Shown here: positions 1 to 5,795 of the stretch, in pieces
Layout of the letters: every line of letters begins with the position of its first letter
Position numbering within the stretch: the first letter of the stretch is position 1
Assembly: GCA_017161665.1 (NCBI GenBank)
Contig: JADFCT010000242.1
Coordinates: 1 to 5,795 of the forward strand
Source: Candidatus Sumerlaeota bacterium
Lineage (GTDB): Bacteria > Sumerlaeota > Sumerlaeia > JADFCT01
Direction: 5' to 3'
DNA length: 5,795 nt
Made by a program: the position numbers and the translations under genes
The notes under the pieces: generated by a model
Told to the model about the DNA's origin: nothing
Database searches by the model: none
The model's input: only the letters and a program-made list of their open reading frames with translations

Positions 1-306
1 GCCGTTCCATTGGGAAGTGGGCGTCGGCGGTTTATGATCGTCCTGCATGACGACTTTTCCGTTTGGGTCGATAAAGTGAACAAAAACCGAGTAATCGCTG
101 CCCCCGGCGGTCGCCCGCCAGCGATAGGTGAGATGGAAGCCGCTTCCCGGCCTGCCCGAAACGGCCCCCGGCTGGGCGCTCAGAATCGTAATCCGCGGCG
201 CCTCCGGCGCCGGATCGCCCCCTGCGAATGGGCGGATCGCATAGACAAAACACAAGGCGGCCAGCGCCCCTCCGTTCAGAAATCGGTTCAAATAAGCATG
301 GCGCAT
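1..306 (-). CDS. Probable exported protein of unknown function, N-terminal fragment (C-terminus beyond the window)
   Basis: The reading frame is open from ATG at 306 to the window edge, giving 102 codons with no stop. The start is supported by an SD (AAGGAA, plus-strand 315-320) 8 nt upstream. The N-terminus has basic residues (R2, R8) and then a hydrophobic stretch at about residues 13-28, ending PFAGG, which looks like a signal peptide or membrane anchor. C19 lacks a lipobox (its -1 residue is Leu), so a lipoprotein is unlikely. Residues 36-102 look like a beta-rich domain: an ITILSAQPG-like strand, an LTYRWRA strand, then YSVFVHFIDPNGKVV (73-87) and PPTPTSQW (93-100). From memory, the VFVHFID...TSQW pattern recurs in extracytoplasmic beta-sandwich domains of hypothetical proteins and sugar-related enzymes. 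I cannot assign a function. It lies 77 bp downstream of mfd on the same strand, so read-through from mfd is possible. Confidence 0.8.
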   Translation of the reverse strand, partial: MRHAYLNRFLNGGALAALCFVYAIRPFAGGDPAPEAPRITILSAQPGAVSGRPGSGFHLTYRWRATAGGSDYSVFVHFIDPNGKVVMQDDHKPPTPTSQWNG

Positions 307-314
307 TGGCAAGG

Positions 315-320
315 TTCCTT
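315..320 (-). promoter_or_regulatory. Ribosome binding site of the exported-protein gene
   Basis: AAGGAA on the minus strand sits 8 nt before the ATG at 306. It fixes the start of a gene that would otherwise be hard to place, because other frames are also open here. Confidence 0.7.
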
Positions 321-383
321 TCTGATCTGAGGTTCATGGGCTGAAGCGTGTCTGGATCGGTTGAGTCTGCAATTGGATACAAT

Positions 384-3300
384 TTAACGCTGTTTCCCCT
401 GCTCGACGGAAGATAAAATACCGGGATGTTCCATTGCCCGGAAGAATTGAATGGCCAGCGCGAGGCTTCGCGCTCGGGCCGGGCTTTCCAGGAGGATATT
501 GATTTCTCCCTTCGAGGAGGCCTTGATTTCTTTGATGTCTTCCAAGTGTTCCGTGGCTTCTCGGGCCCGTCCCACCAGGGCCAGCAGCGCGTCGCGATCG
601 CCGAGAACCACATCGGAAACCGTCATGCGCCAGCCAAAGGCGGTACCCTGAATCCGGATGATATCGTGCTGTGTCGCCATCAGGCGCAGGCGAGAGATGT
701 TCAGCAGATTGGCCGCCTCTTCGGGCATCTCGCCGTATCGGTCGCGCAATTCCTCTTCAATGTCGTCAAGGTCCGCCCATTCGCGCGCGCTTGCCAGACG
801 CTTGTAAATGGCGATGCGTTGCGACTCCACGGGCACATACGCCATGGGCAGAACGGCGGAGCGGTTCCATTTGACTTCGGCTTGGGAGCGGGCCATGGCG
901 CTTTCGCCGCGTAACTTTCGAATGGCGTTCTCCAGCATCTCGCAATATAACTCGAAGCCGATTTCCTCCATGACCCCGTGTTGTTTTCCGCCCAGAATGT
1001 TCCCGACACCGCGAATTTCCATATCCCGCATGGCCACGTTGAAGCCAACGCCCAACTCCGTGAACTCCTCAATGGCCCGCAATCGCTTGACGGCCAGGTC
1101 GGTTATGGGCTGGCCGGACGGCACGATCAGGTAGGCGTATGCCCGTTTGACGTCGCGCCCCACCCGCCCGCGCAATTGGTATAGCTGCGCCAGGCCGAAG
1201 GCGTCGGCGCGGTTGATGATGATGGTGTTGACGTTCGGGATGTCGATGCCGTTTTCGATGATCGTCGTGGCCAGGAGGATGTCCGTGTCGCCGTTGACAA
1301 ATTCCGTCATGACCTGTTCGAGCTCGTTGTGATTCATTTGCCCATGGGCGATGGCGATCCGGGCGCGTGGGACGATCTCCTGGATTTGCTGCGCCACTTT
1401 TTCAATGTTGTGGACGCGATTGTGAACGAAATAGACCTGACCGCCGCGGTTCAACTCTCGCAGGATCGCTTCGGCGATCTGGTCTTTGTCAAATTGAATC
1501 ACCCGTGTGCGGATAGGGAGGCGATCAGCCGGGGGCGTGGAAATCAGACTCAGGTCGCGAATGCCCGACATGGCCATGTGCAGCGTGCGTGGAATGGGCG
1601 TGGCGCTCAGGGTCAGCACATCGACCTGGGCGCGCATCTCCTTGAGTTTTTCCTTTTGCTTAACCCCAAACCGTTGTTCTTCATCAATAACCACCAGACC
1701 GAGATCGGCGAATTTCACGTCCTGGGACAGGAGGCGGTGGGTGCCGACCAGGACATTCACATTACCCAGTTTCGTCTCGGCGATGGTCTTTTTCTGTTCA
1801 GCCGGTGTTCGGAAGCGGCTCAACACATCGACGGTGAGCGGATAATCGGCGAATCGCTCGCTCAGGTTTTTGTAGTGCTGCTGGGCCAGGACGGTGGTCG
1901 GGGCGAGGAAAGCGACCTGTTTCCCGTCCTGCACGGCCTTGAAGGCCGCCCGGATGGCCACTTCCGTCTTGCCGAAACCCACATCCCCACAGATGAGCCG
2001 ATCCATGGGCTTTTCCGACATCATGTCTTCTTTGGTGTCAGTGATGGCCTTGAGTTGGTCGGGGGTTTCTGTGTAAATGAAGGAGGCCTCAAATTCCGTT
2101 TGCCAGACCGTATCGTCTCCATACGAGTGGGCCTGAGCGGTGGCGCGCTTGGCGTAAAGTTCCAGGAGTTCCTCGGCCATTTGTTCAACGGCTTTTTGCG
2201 ACTTCTTCTTGCGGTTCTCCCATCGCTTGCCCCCCAGTCGGTCCAGTTTGGGGGCGGTGTCTTCATCGACGGACTTCATGTATTTCTGTACTTTTCGAAC
2301 TTTTTCGATGGGCACCAACAGGCGGCCGCCGTCGTCATAGGTGATTTCCAGAAATTCGGACCGCTTACCGTCCACCTCTTGAATCCGCAGGCCCATATAG
2401 CGTCCCAGCCCATGGTCCACATGAATCACGAGATCGTTGCGCTGGATGTCGGCGATCGACGAAATGGGGGCGCCTTTATACAGTTTTCGGTAAAAATGGC
2501 GCCGTTTATACCGGCCGAAAATCTCGCGATCCGTGATAAACGCCACATGGGCCTGAGACCATTCAAACCCGTTCGCCAGGGCGCCAACGGTCAGCACCAC
2601 ATCCTGATAGCCTTCAATGGCCCGACGCGTCTCAAAAGACGTCGCCTCTTTGTCGGCTTCGGCGATCCGCTGGGCTCCGATGTCGTGGTCGCTCAGAATT
2701 TCCCTGAGCCGCATGGCCTGGCCGTCATTGTCACACACAATGTTGACCAGGAAGTCTTCGCTCTGACGGCGGCGAATGTGCTCAAGATAATGATTCAAAT
2801 CCGGCGCGACCGATTCAAAGCCCGCGGTTTCGAATTCAATGAGCGTCGAGGCGTTCTTCGCCTCAACGGGCAGAATATGATAACAGGTCATGCGCTGGAA
2901 TCGGCCCAGTTCCCGTTGCAAGTCCGTATGGCGCAGGTATGCGCTCTCGGGATGAACAGGGGCGGTTTGACGCTGACCGGCGGCCAGTTCATTCTGGGCC
3001 GCTTCCCATTCACGCCGAATGATTTCGTCATACTTCTCAGCCGTCGCTTCATAATTATCGGCGCCATGGAGCAATAGCCGCGTGCCTTCGGTGAGATAGT
3101 CGGTGACTGGAACCAGTTTTTCGCCAGCTGTCAGGATTTCCCGGACCAGAGAGTTGAGTTGCGCCGGAAAAACAAACAGGGGCTTTTCAAGATTCATTTC
3201 GCCCACCGACCGCTGCGTATAGGTGTCAAAGGCTCGGACGGATTCGATTTCATCGCCGAACAGATCAATCCGGATCGCTCGTTCCGCCTCAATGGGGAAA

Positions 3301-3884
3301 ATGTCGATGATTCCGCCGCGGATCGAAAATTCACCGCGGCTTTCGACCATGGGGGCCCGTTCATATCCGGCCAGGGCCAGACGTCGGGCCAACTCGGTCG
3401 TGTCCACCGTATCGCCCCATTCCAGTCGGATGGTGCGTTCCTGAAATCGGTCGGCGGGAAGCGTTTTTTGCATCAGGGCGTCATAGGCCGTCACGAGGAT
3501 CGGGGCGCCCGCGTCCATATCCACTCCCTTTTGCCACCGTAACAACGCGTCCAGAGCCTCGGCCTGCTGCGCTCGGATCTCCGCCACCGGTTCTTCTTCC
3601 TCATAAGGAAGGATATCCCATTTGGGATAATGGTAAACCGGCGACGCGCCCAGATAGGTCAGATCTTCAAAGATCTCTTCAGCGATTTCGTTCTTTTCCG
3701 TCACTATCAGGAAGGGATGGGCGCGTTTGCGCGTCAAGGCGACCGCAAGATACGAGAAGGCTGACCCATAGAGGCCGCGAGCCGCGGCCCAGGGCTTGGA
3801 GGTTTCGAAGAATTCTGCCGCTTCGCGGAAGCGAATCGATTCGCCCAATCGGTCCAGGCAGACGGTCTGAAAGGGATTAAACAT
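384..3884 (-). CDS. mfd: Transcription-repair coupling factor Mfd (RNA polymerase-displacing DNA translocase)
   Basis: Mfd is a cytoplasmic superfamily 2 ATPase that pushes stalled RNA polymerase off lesions and recruits UvrA. The product is 1166 aa (E. coli Mfd is 1148), counted from ATG 3884. The UvrB-like N-terminal module includes YPKWDILPYEE (86-96), RGEFSIRGGIIDIFP (183-197) and DLFGDEIESVRAFD (207-220). The RNA polymerase-interacting domain carries HVDHGLGRYMGL (488-499), followed by a basic, relay-helix-like segment at about 553-572. The translocase lobes carry Walker A GDVGFGKTE (633-641), LAPTTVLAQQHY (660-671), the DEEQ box (734-737), SATPIPRT (760-767), ENGIDIPN (877-884) and QLYQLRGRVGR (900-910). 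The conserved segment EIRGVGNILGGKQHG (956-970) precedes the C-terminal regulatory domain. All catalytic motifs are intact. The frame continues upstream to a TTG at 3968, but that codon has an SD only 3 nt away and lies upstream of the candidate promoter, so ATG 3884 with AGGA 10 nt upstream is preferred. RecG and UvrB are excluded by the domain combination. Confidence 0.98.
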   Translation of the reverse strand: MFNPFQTVCLDRLGESIRFREAAEFFETSKPWAAARGLYGSAFSYLAVALTRKRAHPFLIVTEKNEIAEEIFEDLTYLGASPVYHYPKWDILPYEEEEPVAEIRAQQAEALDALLRWQKGVDMDAGAPILVTAYDALMQKTLPADRFQERTIRLEWGDTVDTTELARRLALAGYERAPMVESRGEFSIRGGIIDIFPIEAERAIRIDLFGDEIESVRAFDTYTQRSVGEMNLEKPLFVFPAQLNSLVREILTAGEKLVPVTDYLTEGTRLLLHGADNYEATAEKYDEIIRREWEAAQNELAAGQRQTAPVHPESAYLRHTDLQRELGRFQRMTCYHILPVEAKNASTLIEFETAGFESVAPDLNHYLEHIRRRQSEDFLVNIVCDNDGQAMRLREILSDHDIGAQRIAEADKEATSFETRRAIEGYQDVVLTVGALANGFEWSQAHVAFITDREIFGRYKRRHFYRKLYKGAPISSIADIQRNDLVIHVDHGLGRYMGLRIQEVDGKRSEFLEITYDDGGRLLVPIEKVRKVQKYMKSVDEDTAPKLDRLGGKRWENRKKKSQKAVEQMAEELLELYAKRATAQAHSYGDDTVWQTEFEASFIYTETPDQLKAITDTKEDMMSEKPMDRLICGDVGFGKTEVAIRAAFKAVQDGKQVAFLAPTTVLAQQHYKNLSERFADYPLTVDVLSRFRTPAEQKKTIAETKLGNVNVLVGTHRLLSQDVKFADLGLVVIDEEQRFGVKQKEKLKEMRAQVDVLTLSATPIPRTLHMAMSGIRDLSLISTPPADRLPIRTRVIQFDKDQIAEAILRELNRGGQVYFVHNRVHNIEKVAQQIQEIVPRARIAIAHGQMNHNELEQVMTEFVNGDTDILLATTIIENGIDIPNVNTIIINRADAFGLAQLYQLRGRVGRDVKRAYAYLIVPSGQPITDLAVKRLRAIEEFTELGVGFNVAMRDMEIRGVGNILGGKQHGVMEEIGFELYCEMLENAIRKLRGESAMARSQAEVKWNRSAVLPMAYVPVESQRIAIYKRLASAREWADLDDIEEELRDRYGEMPEEAANLLNISRLRLMATQHDIIRIQGTAFGWRMTVSDVVLGDRDALLALVGRAREATEHLEDIKEIKASSKGEINILLESPARARSLALAIQFFRAMEHPGILSSVEQGKQR

Positions 3885-3894
3885 AAAGGCCCAG

Positions 3895-3898
3895 TCCT
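3895..3898 (-). promoter_or_regulatory. Probable ribosome binding site selecting the mfd start at 3884
   Basis: AGGA on the minus strand lies 10 nt upstream of ATG 3884. The spacing is slightly long but acceptable. It favours the 1166-aa Mfd over the 1194-aa version that starts at TTG 3968. Confidence 0.5.
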
Positions 3899-3929
3899 GT
3901 GAAGCAAAGCGGCGGGCGCATTGCCTCTT

Positions 3930-3958
3930 TAAATAGAAGATGGCGGACGGCTTCACAA
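3930..3958 (-). promoter_or_regulatory. Candidate sigma70-like promoter for mfd
   Basis: Read on the minus strand, TTGTGA (3958-3953; 4 of 6 matches to TTGACA) is followed after exactly 17 bp by TATTTA (3935-3930; 3 of 6 matches to TATAAT), inside the most AT-rich patch of the region. The expected start would give a leader of roughly 35-40 nt before ATG 3884. The -10 match is weak and the organism's consensus is unknown, so this is a candidate only. Confidence 0.35.
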
Positions 3959-4031
3959 AGGGGCGCAACCGCTCCTGAAAAAGTCATCCGCTCAATGAAA
4001 ATGAAAGGGGGGGGACAAAATCCTGACATCC

Positions 4032-4085
4032 GAGTCCCTCGTGTCGCTGGACCGGACAACCCCCTCTTGAGGGACTCAGTCCGGT
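4032..4085. repeat. Interlocked inverted repeats (possible operator or RNA pseudoknot)
   Basis: Two perfect inverted repeats interleave. GAGTCCCTC (4032-4040) matches GAGGGACTC (4069-4077), a 9-bp arm. ACCGGAC (4051-4057) matches GTCCGGT (4079-4085), a 7-bp arm. The order A-B-A'-B' is that of an H-type pseudoknot. A third dyad, GGACT-C-AGTCC (4072-4082), shares bases with both right arms, and a small CCCT/AGGG hairpin (4062-4073) can nest inside the 7-bp stem. These pairings are partly exclusive, so the region could switch between folds in RNA or act as a protein-binding operator in DNA. Function is unknown. Confidence 0.6.
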
Positions 4086-4198
4086 ACAAACGCCTTGATA
4101 TTAATCGGCAACATGGTGGAAGAGCAAGGAGGGAATCCGCATTGACAGGTATCCCCCGGCGCAAGGCAGGATAACCGCTGGTTTTCTTGTCGGAGGTT

Positions 4199-4203
4199 AG
4201 GAG
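4199..4203 (+). promoter_or_regulatory. Ribosome binding site of sbcD
   Basis: AGGAG lies 6 nt before ATG 4210, an ideal spacing. A second purine run, GGAGG at 4192-4196, is 13 nt away and probably too distant to serve as the main site. Confidence 0.75.
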
Positions 4204-4209
4204 TCTGGA

Positions 4210-5472
4210 ATGCGGTTTCTGCATACATCGGATTGGCACATTGGCCGATCACTGCACGGGCGAAAGCGATATGAGGAATATACCGCTTTCCTGAACTGGC
4301 TGTTAGAGGTTATTGACGCCGAAAAAGTCGATGTTCTTTTGGTCGCCGGCGATATCTTTGACAACACCTCACCCAGTCATCGCGCCCAGCATTTGTATTA
4401 TGATTTTTTAGGCCGTCTGGGCGCCACAGCCTGTCGTCACGTGGTGGTGACGGCCGGCAACCATGACTCGCCATCCTTCCTGAGCGCGCCCGCGCCGTTG
4501 TTGCGCTCGCGCAATATCCATGTCCTTGGAAATTTGCCGGAGAGGGTCGAGGATGAAGTATTGACACTGTCTGACGAGGACGGGCGCCCGGAACTGATCG
4601 TCTGCGCCGTTCCCTATCTCCGGGATCGAGACATTCGCCCTTCCGAGGCTGGCGAAAGCCTGGATGAGAAAAATCAAAAACTCCTGAATGGGATTCGCGA
4701 ACACTATCTCCAAGTGACCGAAGCGGCACTCCGGCGACGGAACGCGCTGTGTGACGGGAATGGAAAGGCTTCGGTCCCTATTGTCGCGCTGGGCCATTTG
4801 CTGGCGGCGGGCGGCGAGCGGGTGGAGGGGGATGGTGTGCGGGAATTGTATATCGGTTCCCTGCTCAGGGTCCCCTCGGATGTGTTTCCGAACACACTGG
4901 ATTACGTGGCCTTGGGCCACCTCCATTCGCATCAGAAAGTCTTTGGACGGGACGATCGACGATACTCCGGCGCGCCGCTGGCGATGACCTTTGACGAAGC
5001 GGCGCGGTTGGCTGCGGGGCAGTCCAAGGTGGCGCTGCTGGGGGAATTCGAAGAGGCAGGCATGGTCACGATTCGAACCATTCCCGTTCCTGTTTTTCAA
5101 CGAATCGAAACCATTTCGGGCGATTGGGGCGTCATCGCCGAGCAACTGGACCATTTGGCCCGTCAGGGAGCGTCGGCCTGGCTCCGGGTGGTTTACACCG
5201 GCGAGGCGGTGCTGCCCGATTTGCGGGAGCAGATTCGGGCGGCCGTGGCTGATACGGCGATGGAGGCGCTACAGATTGGGAATCCCAGAACACTGGCCGC
5301 TATTTACCGTCCCGATGACGAGGTGGCGACACTGAGCCAGTTGGAACCGACGGATGTTTTTGTCCGTTGCCTGGAAGATCAGAACGTCCCTGAGGATCAG
5401 CGCGCCGCCTTGTCGGCGGGTTTCAGCGAAATCCTGTTGCATCTTGCCGAATCGGATGATCGGGCCGAATAG
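4210..5472 (+). CDS. sbcD: Nuclease SbcCD subunit D (Mre11-type exo/endonuclease)
   Basis: SbcD is the Mn-dependent nuclease subunit of SbcCD. The complex degrades duplex ends and cleaves hairpins and protein-blocked termini during replication and repair in the cytoplasm. The 420-aa product (E. coli SbcD is 400) has the full calcineurin-like phosphoesterase motif set: SDWHIG with D8 and H10, GDIFD (47-51), GNHDS (83-87), GHL with H196, and GHLHS (236-240) with H237 and H239. YIGSLLRVPSDVF and RYSGAPLAMTFDEA are typical of the family core. Residues from about 298 onward match the E. coli-type capping domain and C-terminal extension, including a GDW..IAEQL segment and a TLSQLEPTDVF segment near 374-384 that matches the TLSELSVEEVF segment of E. 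coli. ATG 4210 is chosen because the protein then begins with the usual M-R-F-L-H-T-S-D-W-H, with a good SD in front. It is followed by sbcC after 10 nt. The sequence looks intact. Confidence 0.97.
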   Translation: MRFLHTSDWHIGRSLHGRKRYEEYTAFLNWLLEVIDAEKVDVLLVAGDIFDNTSPSHRAQHLYYDFLGRLGATACRHVVVTAGNHDSPSFLSAPAPLLRSRNIHVLGNLPERVEDEVLTLSDEDGRPELIVCAVPYLRDRDIRPSEAGESLDEKNQKLLNGIREHYLQVTEAALRRRNALCDGNGKASVPIVALGHLLAAGGERVEGDGVRELYIGSLLRVPSDVFPNTLDYVALGHLHSHQKVFGRDDRRYSGAPLAMTFDEAARLAAGQSKVALLGEFEEAGMVTIRTIPVPVFQRIETISGDWGVIAEQLDHLARQGASAWLRVVYTGEAVLPDLREQIRAAVADTAMEALQIGNPRTLAAIYRPDDEVATLSQLEPTDVFVRCLEDQNVPEDQRAALSAGFSEILLHLAESDDRAE

Positions 5473-5475
5473 GAA
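5471..5475 (+). promoter_or_regulatory. Ribosome binding site of sbcC, overlapping the sbcD stop codon
   Basis: The sbcD stop is TAG at 5470-5472, and its last two bases open the AGGAA motif, which lies 7 nt before ATG 5483. The overlap suggests that translation of sbcC is coupled to termination on sbcD, which fits a two-subunit complex. Confidence 0.7.
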
Positions 5476-5482
5476 CTGTGGA

Positions 5483-5795
5483 ATGCGGATTGTCAAAGTC
5501 CATTTCAAAAATCTGAACTCTCTGGCCGGTGAATGGGTACTGGACTGGGACGGCCCGGCCTATAGTGGGGGCGGGTTGTTTGCCATTACCGGACCGACCG
5601 GCGCGGGGAAGACGACCATCCTGGATGCGATTTGCCTGGCTCTTTATGGCCAAACGCCCCGCTTGAGCGCCGTATCCAAAACAGACAACGAAATCATGAC
5701 CCGGCGAACGGCCGAATGCTTTGCTGAGGTGATCTTCGAGGCGGGGGGGAAACGCTGGCGCGCTCATTGGAGTCAACGGCGGGCGCGGAACAAAG
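5483..5795 (+). CDS. sbcC: Nuclease SbcCD subunit C (Rad50-like ATPase), N-terminal fragment cut by the window edge
   Basis: SbcC is the SMC-like ATPase partner of SbcD. It uses two ABC-ATPase halves joined by a long coiled coil to gate DNA access to the nuclease. Only the first 104 codons are present (the family is usually about 1000 aa or more). They match the E. coli-type N-terminus closely: FKNLNSLAGEW (8-18), GLFAITGPTGAGKTT (31-45, Walker A at 37-44), LDAICLALYG (47-56), TPRLSAVS (58-65), MTRRTAECFAEV (72-83) and HWSQRRARN (95-103). The frame has no internal stop. The coiled coil, zinc hook, signature motif and Walker B lie outside the window. The 10-nt gap and shared SD with sbcD indicate one operon. 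Confidence 0.96.
   Translation, partial: MRIVKVHFKNLNSLAGEWVLDWDGPAYSGGGLFAITGPTGAGKTTILDAICLALYGQTPRLSAVSKTDNEIMTRRTAECFAEVIFEAGGKRWRAHWSQRRARNK

Larger units (their letters stand above)
3885..4209. other. Divergent mfd / sbcD intergenic control region
   Basis: These 325 bp separate the start codons of two divergently transcribed repair genes, so promoters for both should lie here. The region holds a candidate mfd promoter (3930-3958), a repeated ATGAAA ending in a G8 tract (4007-4014), and a compact cluster of inverted repeats (4032-4085). It also has a perfect TTGACA hexamer at 4142-4147 and the sbcD SD. No T-run follows the hairpins on either strand, so they do not look like intrinsic terminators. 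I see no tRNA, no recognisable riboswitch and no E. coli-type LexA box. A frame from 3899 to 4174 on the plus strand is open, but it resembles no protein I know and lacks an SD, so I do not call it. Confidence 0.75.

Noticed and set aside
371..384. AATTG-GATA-CAATT hairpin at the mfd stop codon as a terminator
   Set aside because: The stem is only 5 bp, AT-rich, and has no T-run, so it is too weak for an intrinsic terminator.
32..613. A 193-codon minus-strand frame spanning the mfd 3' end, the spacer and the left-edge gene
   Set aside because: It crosses two better-supported genes in another frame. Its product has no recognisable domain, while the frame starting at 306 has an SD, a signal peptide-like start and a familiar motif.
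1329..3077. A 582-codon open frame on the plus strand, antisense to mfd
   Set aside because: It lies fully inside mfd, whose helicase motifs on the other strand are unmistakable. The antisense product is rich in His, Phe and Gly with no domain, as is usual for the mirror frame of a GC-rich gene, and it has no clear SD.
4051..4085. Intrinsic terminator formed by the 7-bp stem ACCGGAC/GTCCGGT
   Set aside because: No T-tract follows the stem on either strand, and its position between divergent start codons does not suit a terminator.
3899..4174. A 91-codon plus-strand frame in the divergent intergenic region, with an internal start at 3995
   Set aside because: There is no SD before either start, it overlaps the mfd start region, its composition is basic and low in structure, and it passes through the inverted repeats. 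A small peptide from 3995 cannot be strictly excluded.
4142..4175. Possible sbcD promoter: perfect TTGACA at 4142-4147 with GATAAC at 4170-4175
   Set aside because: The spacer is 22 bp, well beyond the usual 16-18, and the hexamers at the proper distance (GGCAGG region) are not -10-like. Not called as a promoter.
4408..5154. A 248-codon minus-strand frame inside sbcD
   Set aside because: It is the antisense shadow of sbcD, whose catalytic motifs are all present on the plus strand.

Overview
This 5.8-kb window is an ordinary bacterial chromosomal segment dominated by DNA-repair genes. It is GC-rich by eye, with good Shine-Dalgarno (SD) sites and tight gene packing. It contains a complete mfd gene (transcription-repair coupling factor) on the minus strand. 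A 325-bp divergent intergenic region follows, and then a plus-strand sbcD-sbcC pair encoding a hairpin-opening nuclease complex. sbcC is cut off by the right edge. At the left edge, downstream of mfd on the same strand, is the N-terminal 102 codons of a probably exported protein of unknown function.

Organism: SbcD and SbcC are of the longer E. coli-like type, and the left-edge protein has an export-type N-terminus. It also carries a VFVHFID...PTSQW motif that I associate, from memory, with uncultivated Gram-negative lineages (PVC/Hydrogenedentes-like bacteria). That placement is weak inference. Only 'Gram-negative-type, GC-rich bacterium' is reasonably supported. No mobile element, CRISPR array, tRNA, rRNA or integrase was seen.

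Layout: 1-306 (-) exported protein fragment; 307-383 short spacer without a convincing terminator; 384-3884 (-) mfd; 3885-4209 divergent control region with a candidate mfd promoter, a G8 tract and an unusual interlocked set of inverted repeats; 4210-5472 (+) sbcD; 5483-5795 (+) sbcC N-terminus, whose SD overlaps the sbcD stop codon.

Functionally, Mfd clears RNA polymerase stalled at lesions and recruits UvrA for nucleotide excision repair. SbcCD cleaves DNA hairpins and protein-blocked ends arising at replication. The two systems diverge from a shared region, so they could be co-regulated, but the sequence does not show a recognisable SOS box. I see no strong evidence for a novel system. The most interesting non-coding signal is the overlapping dyad structure at 4032-4085.
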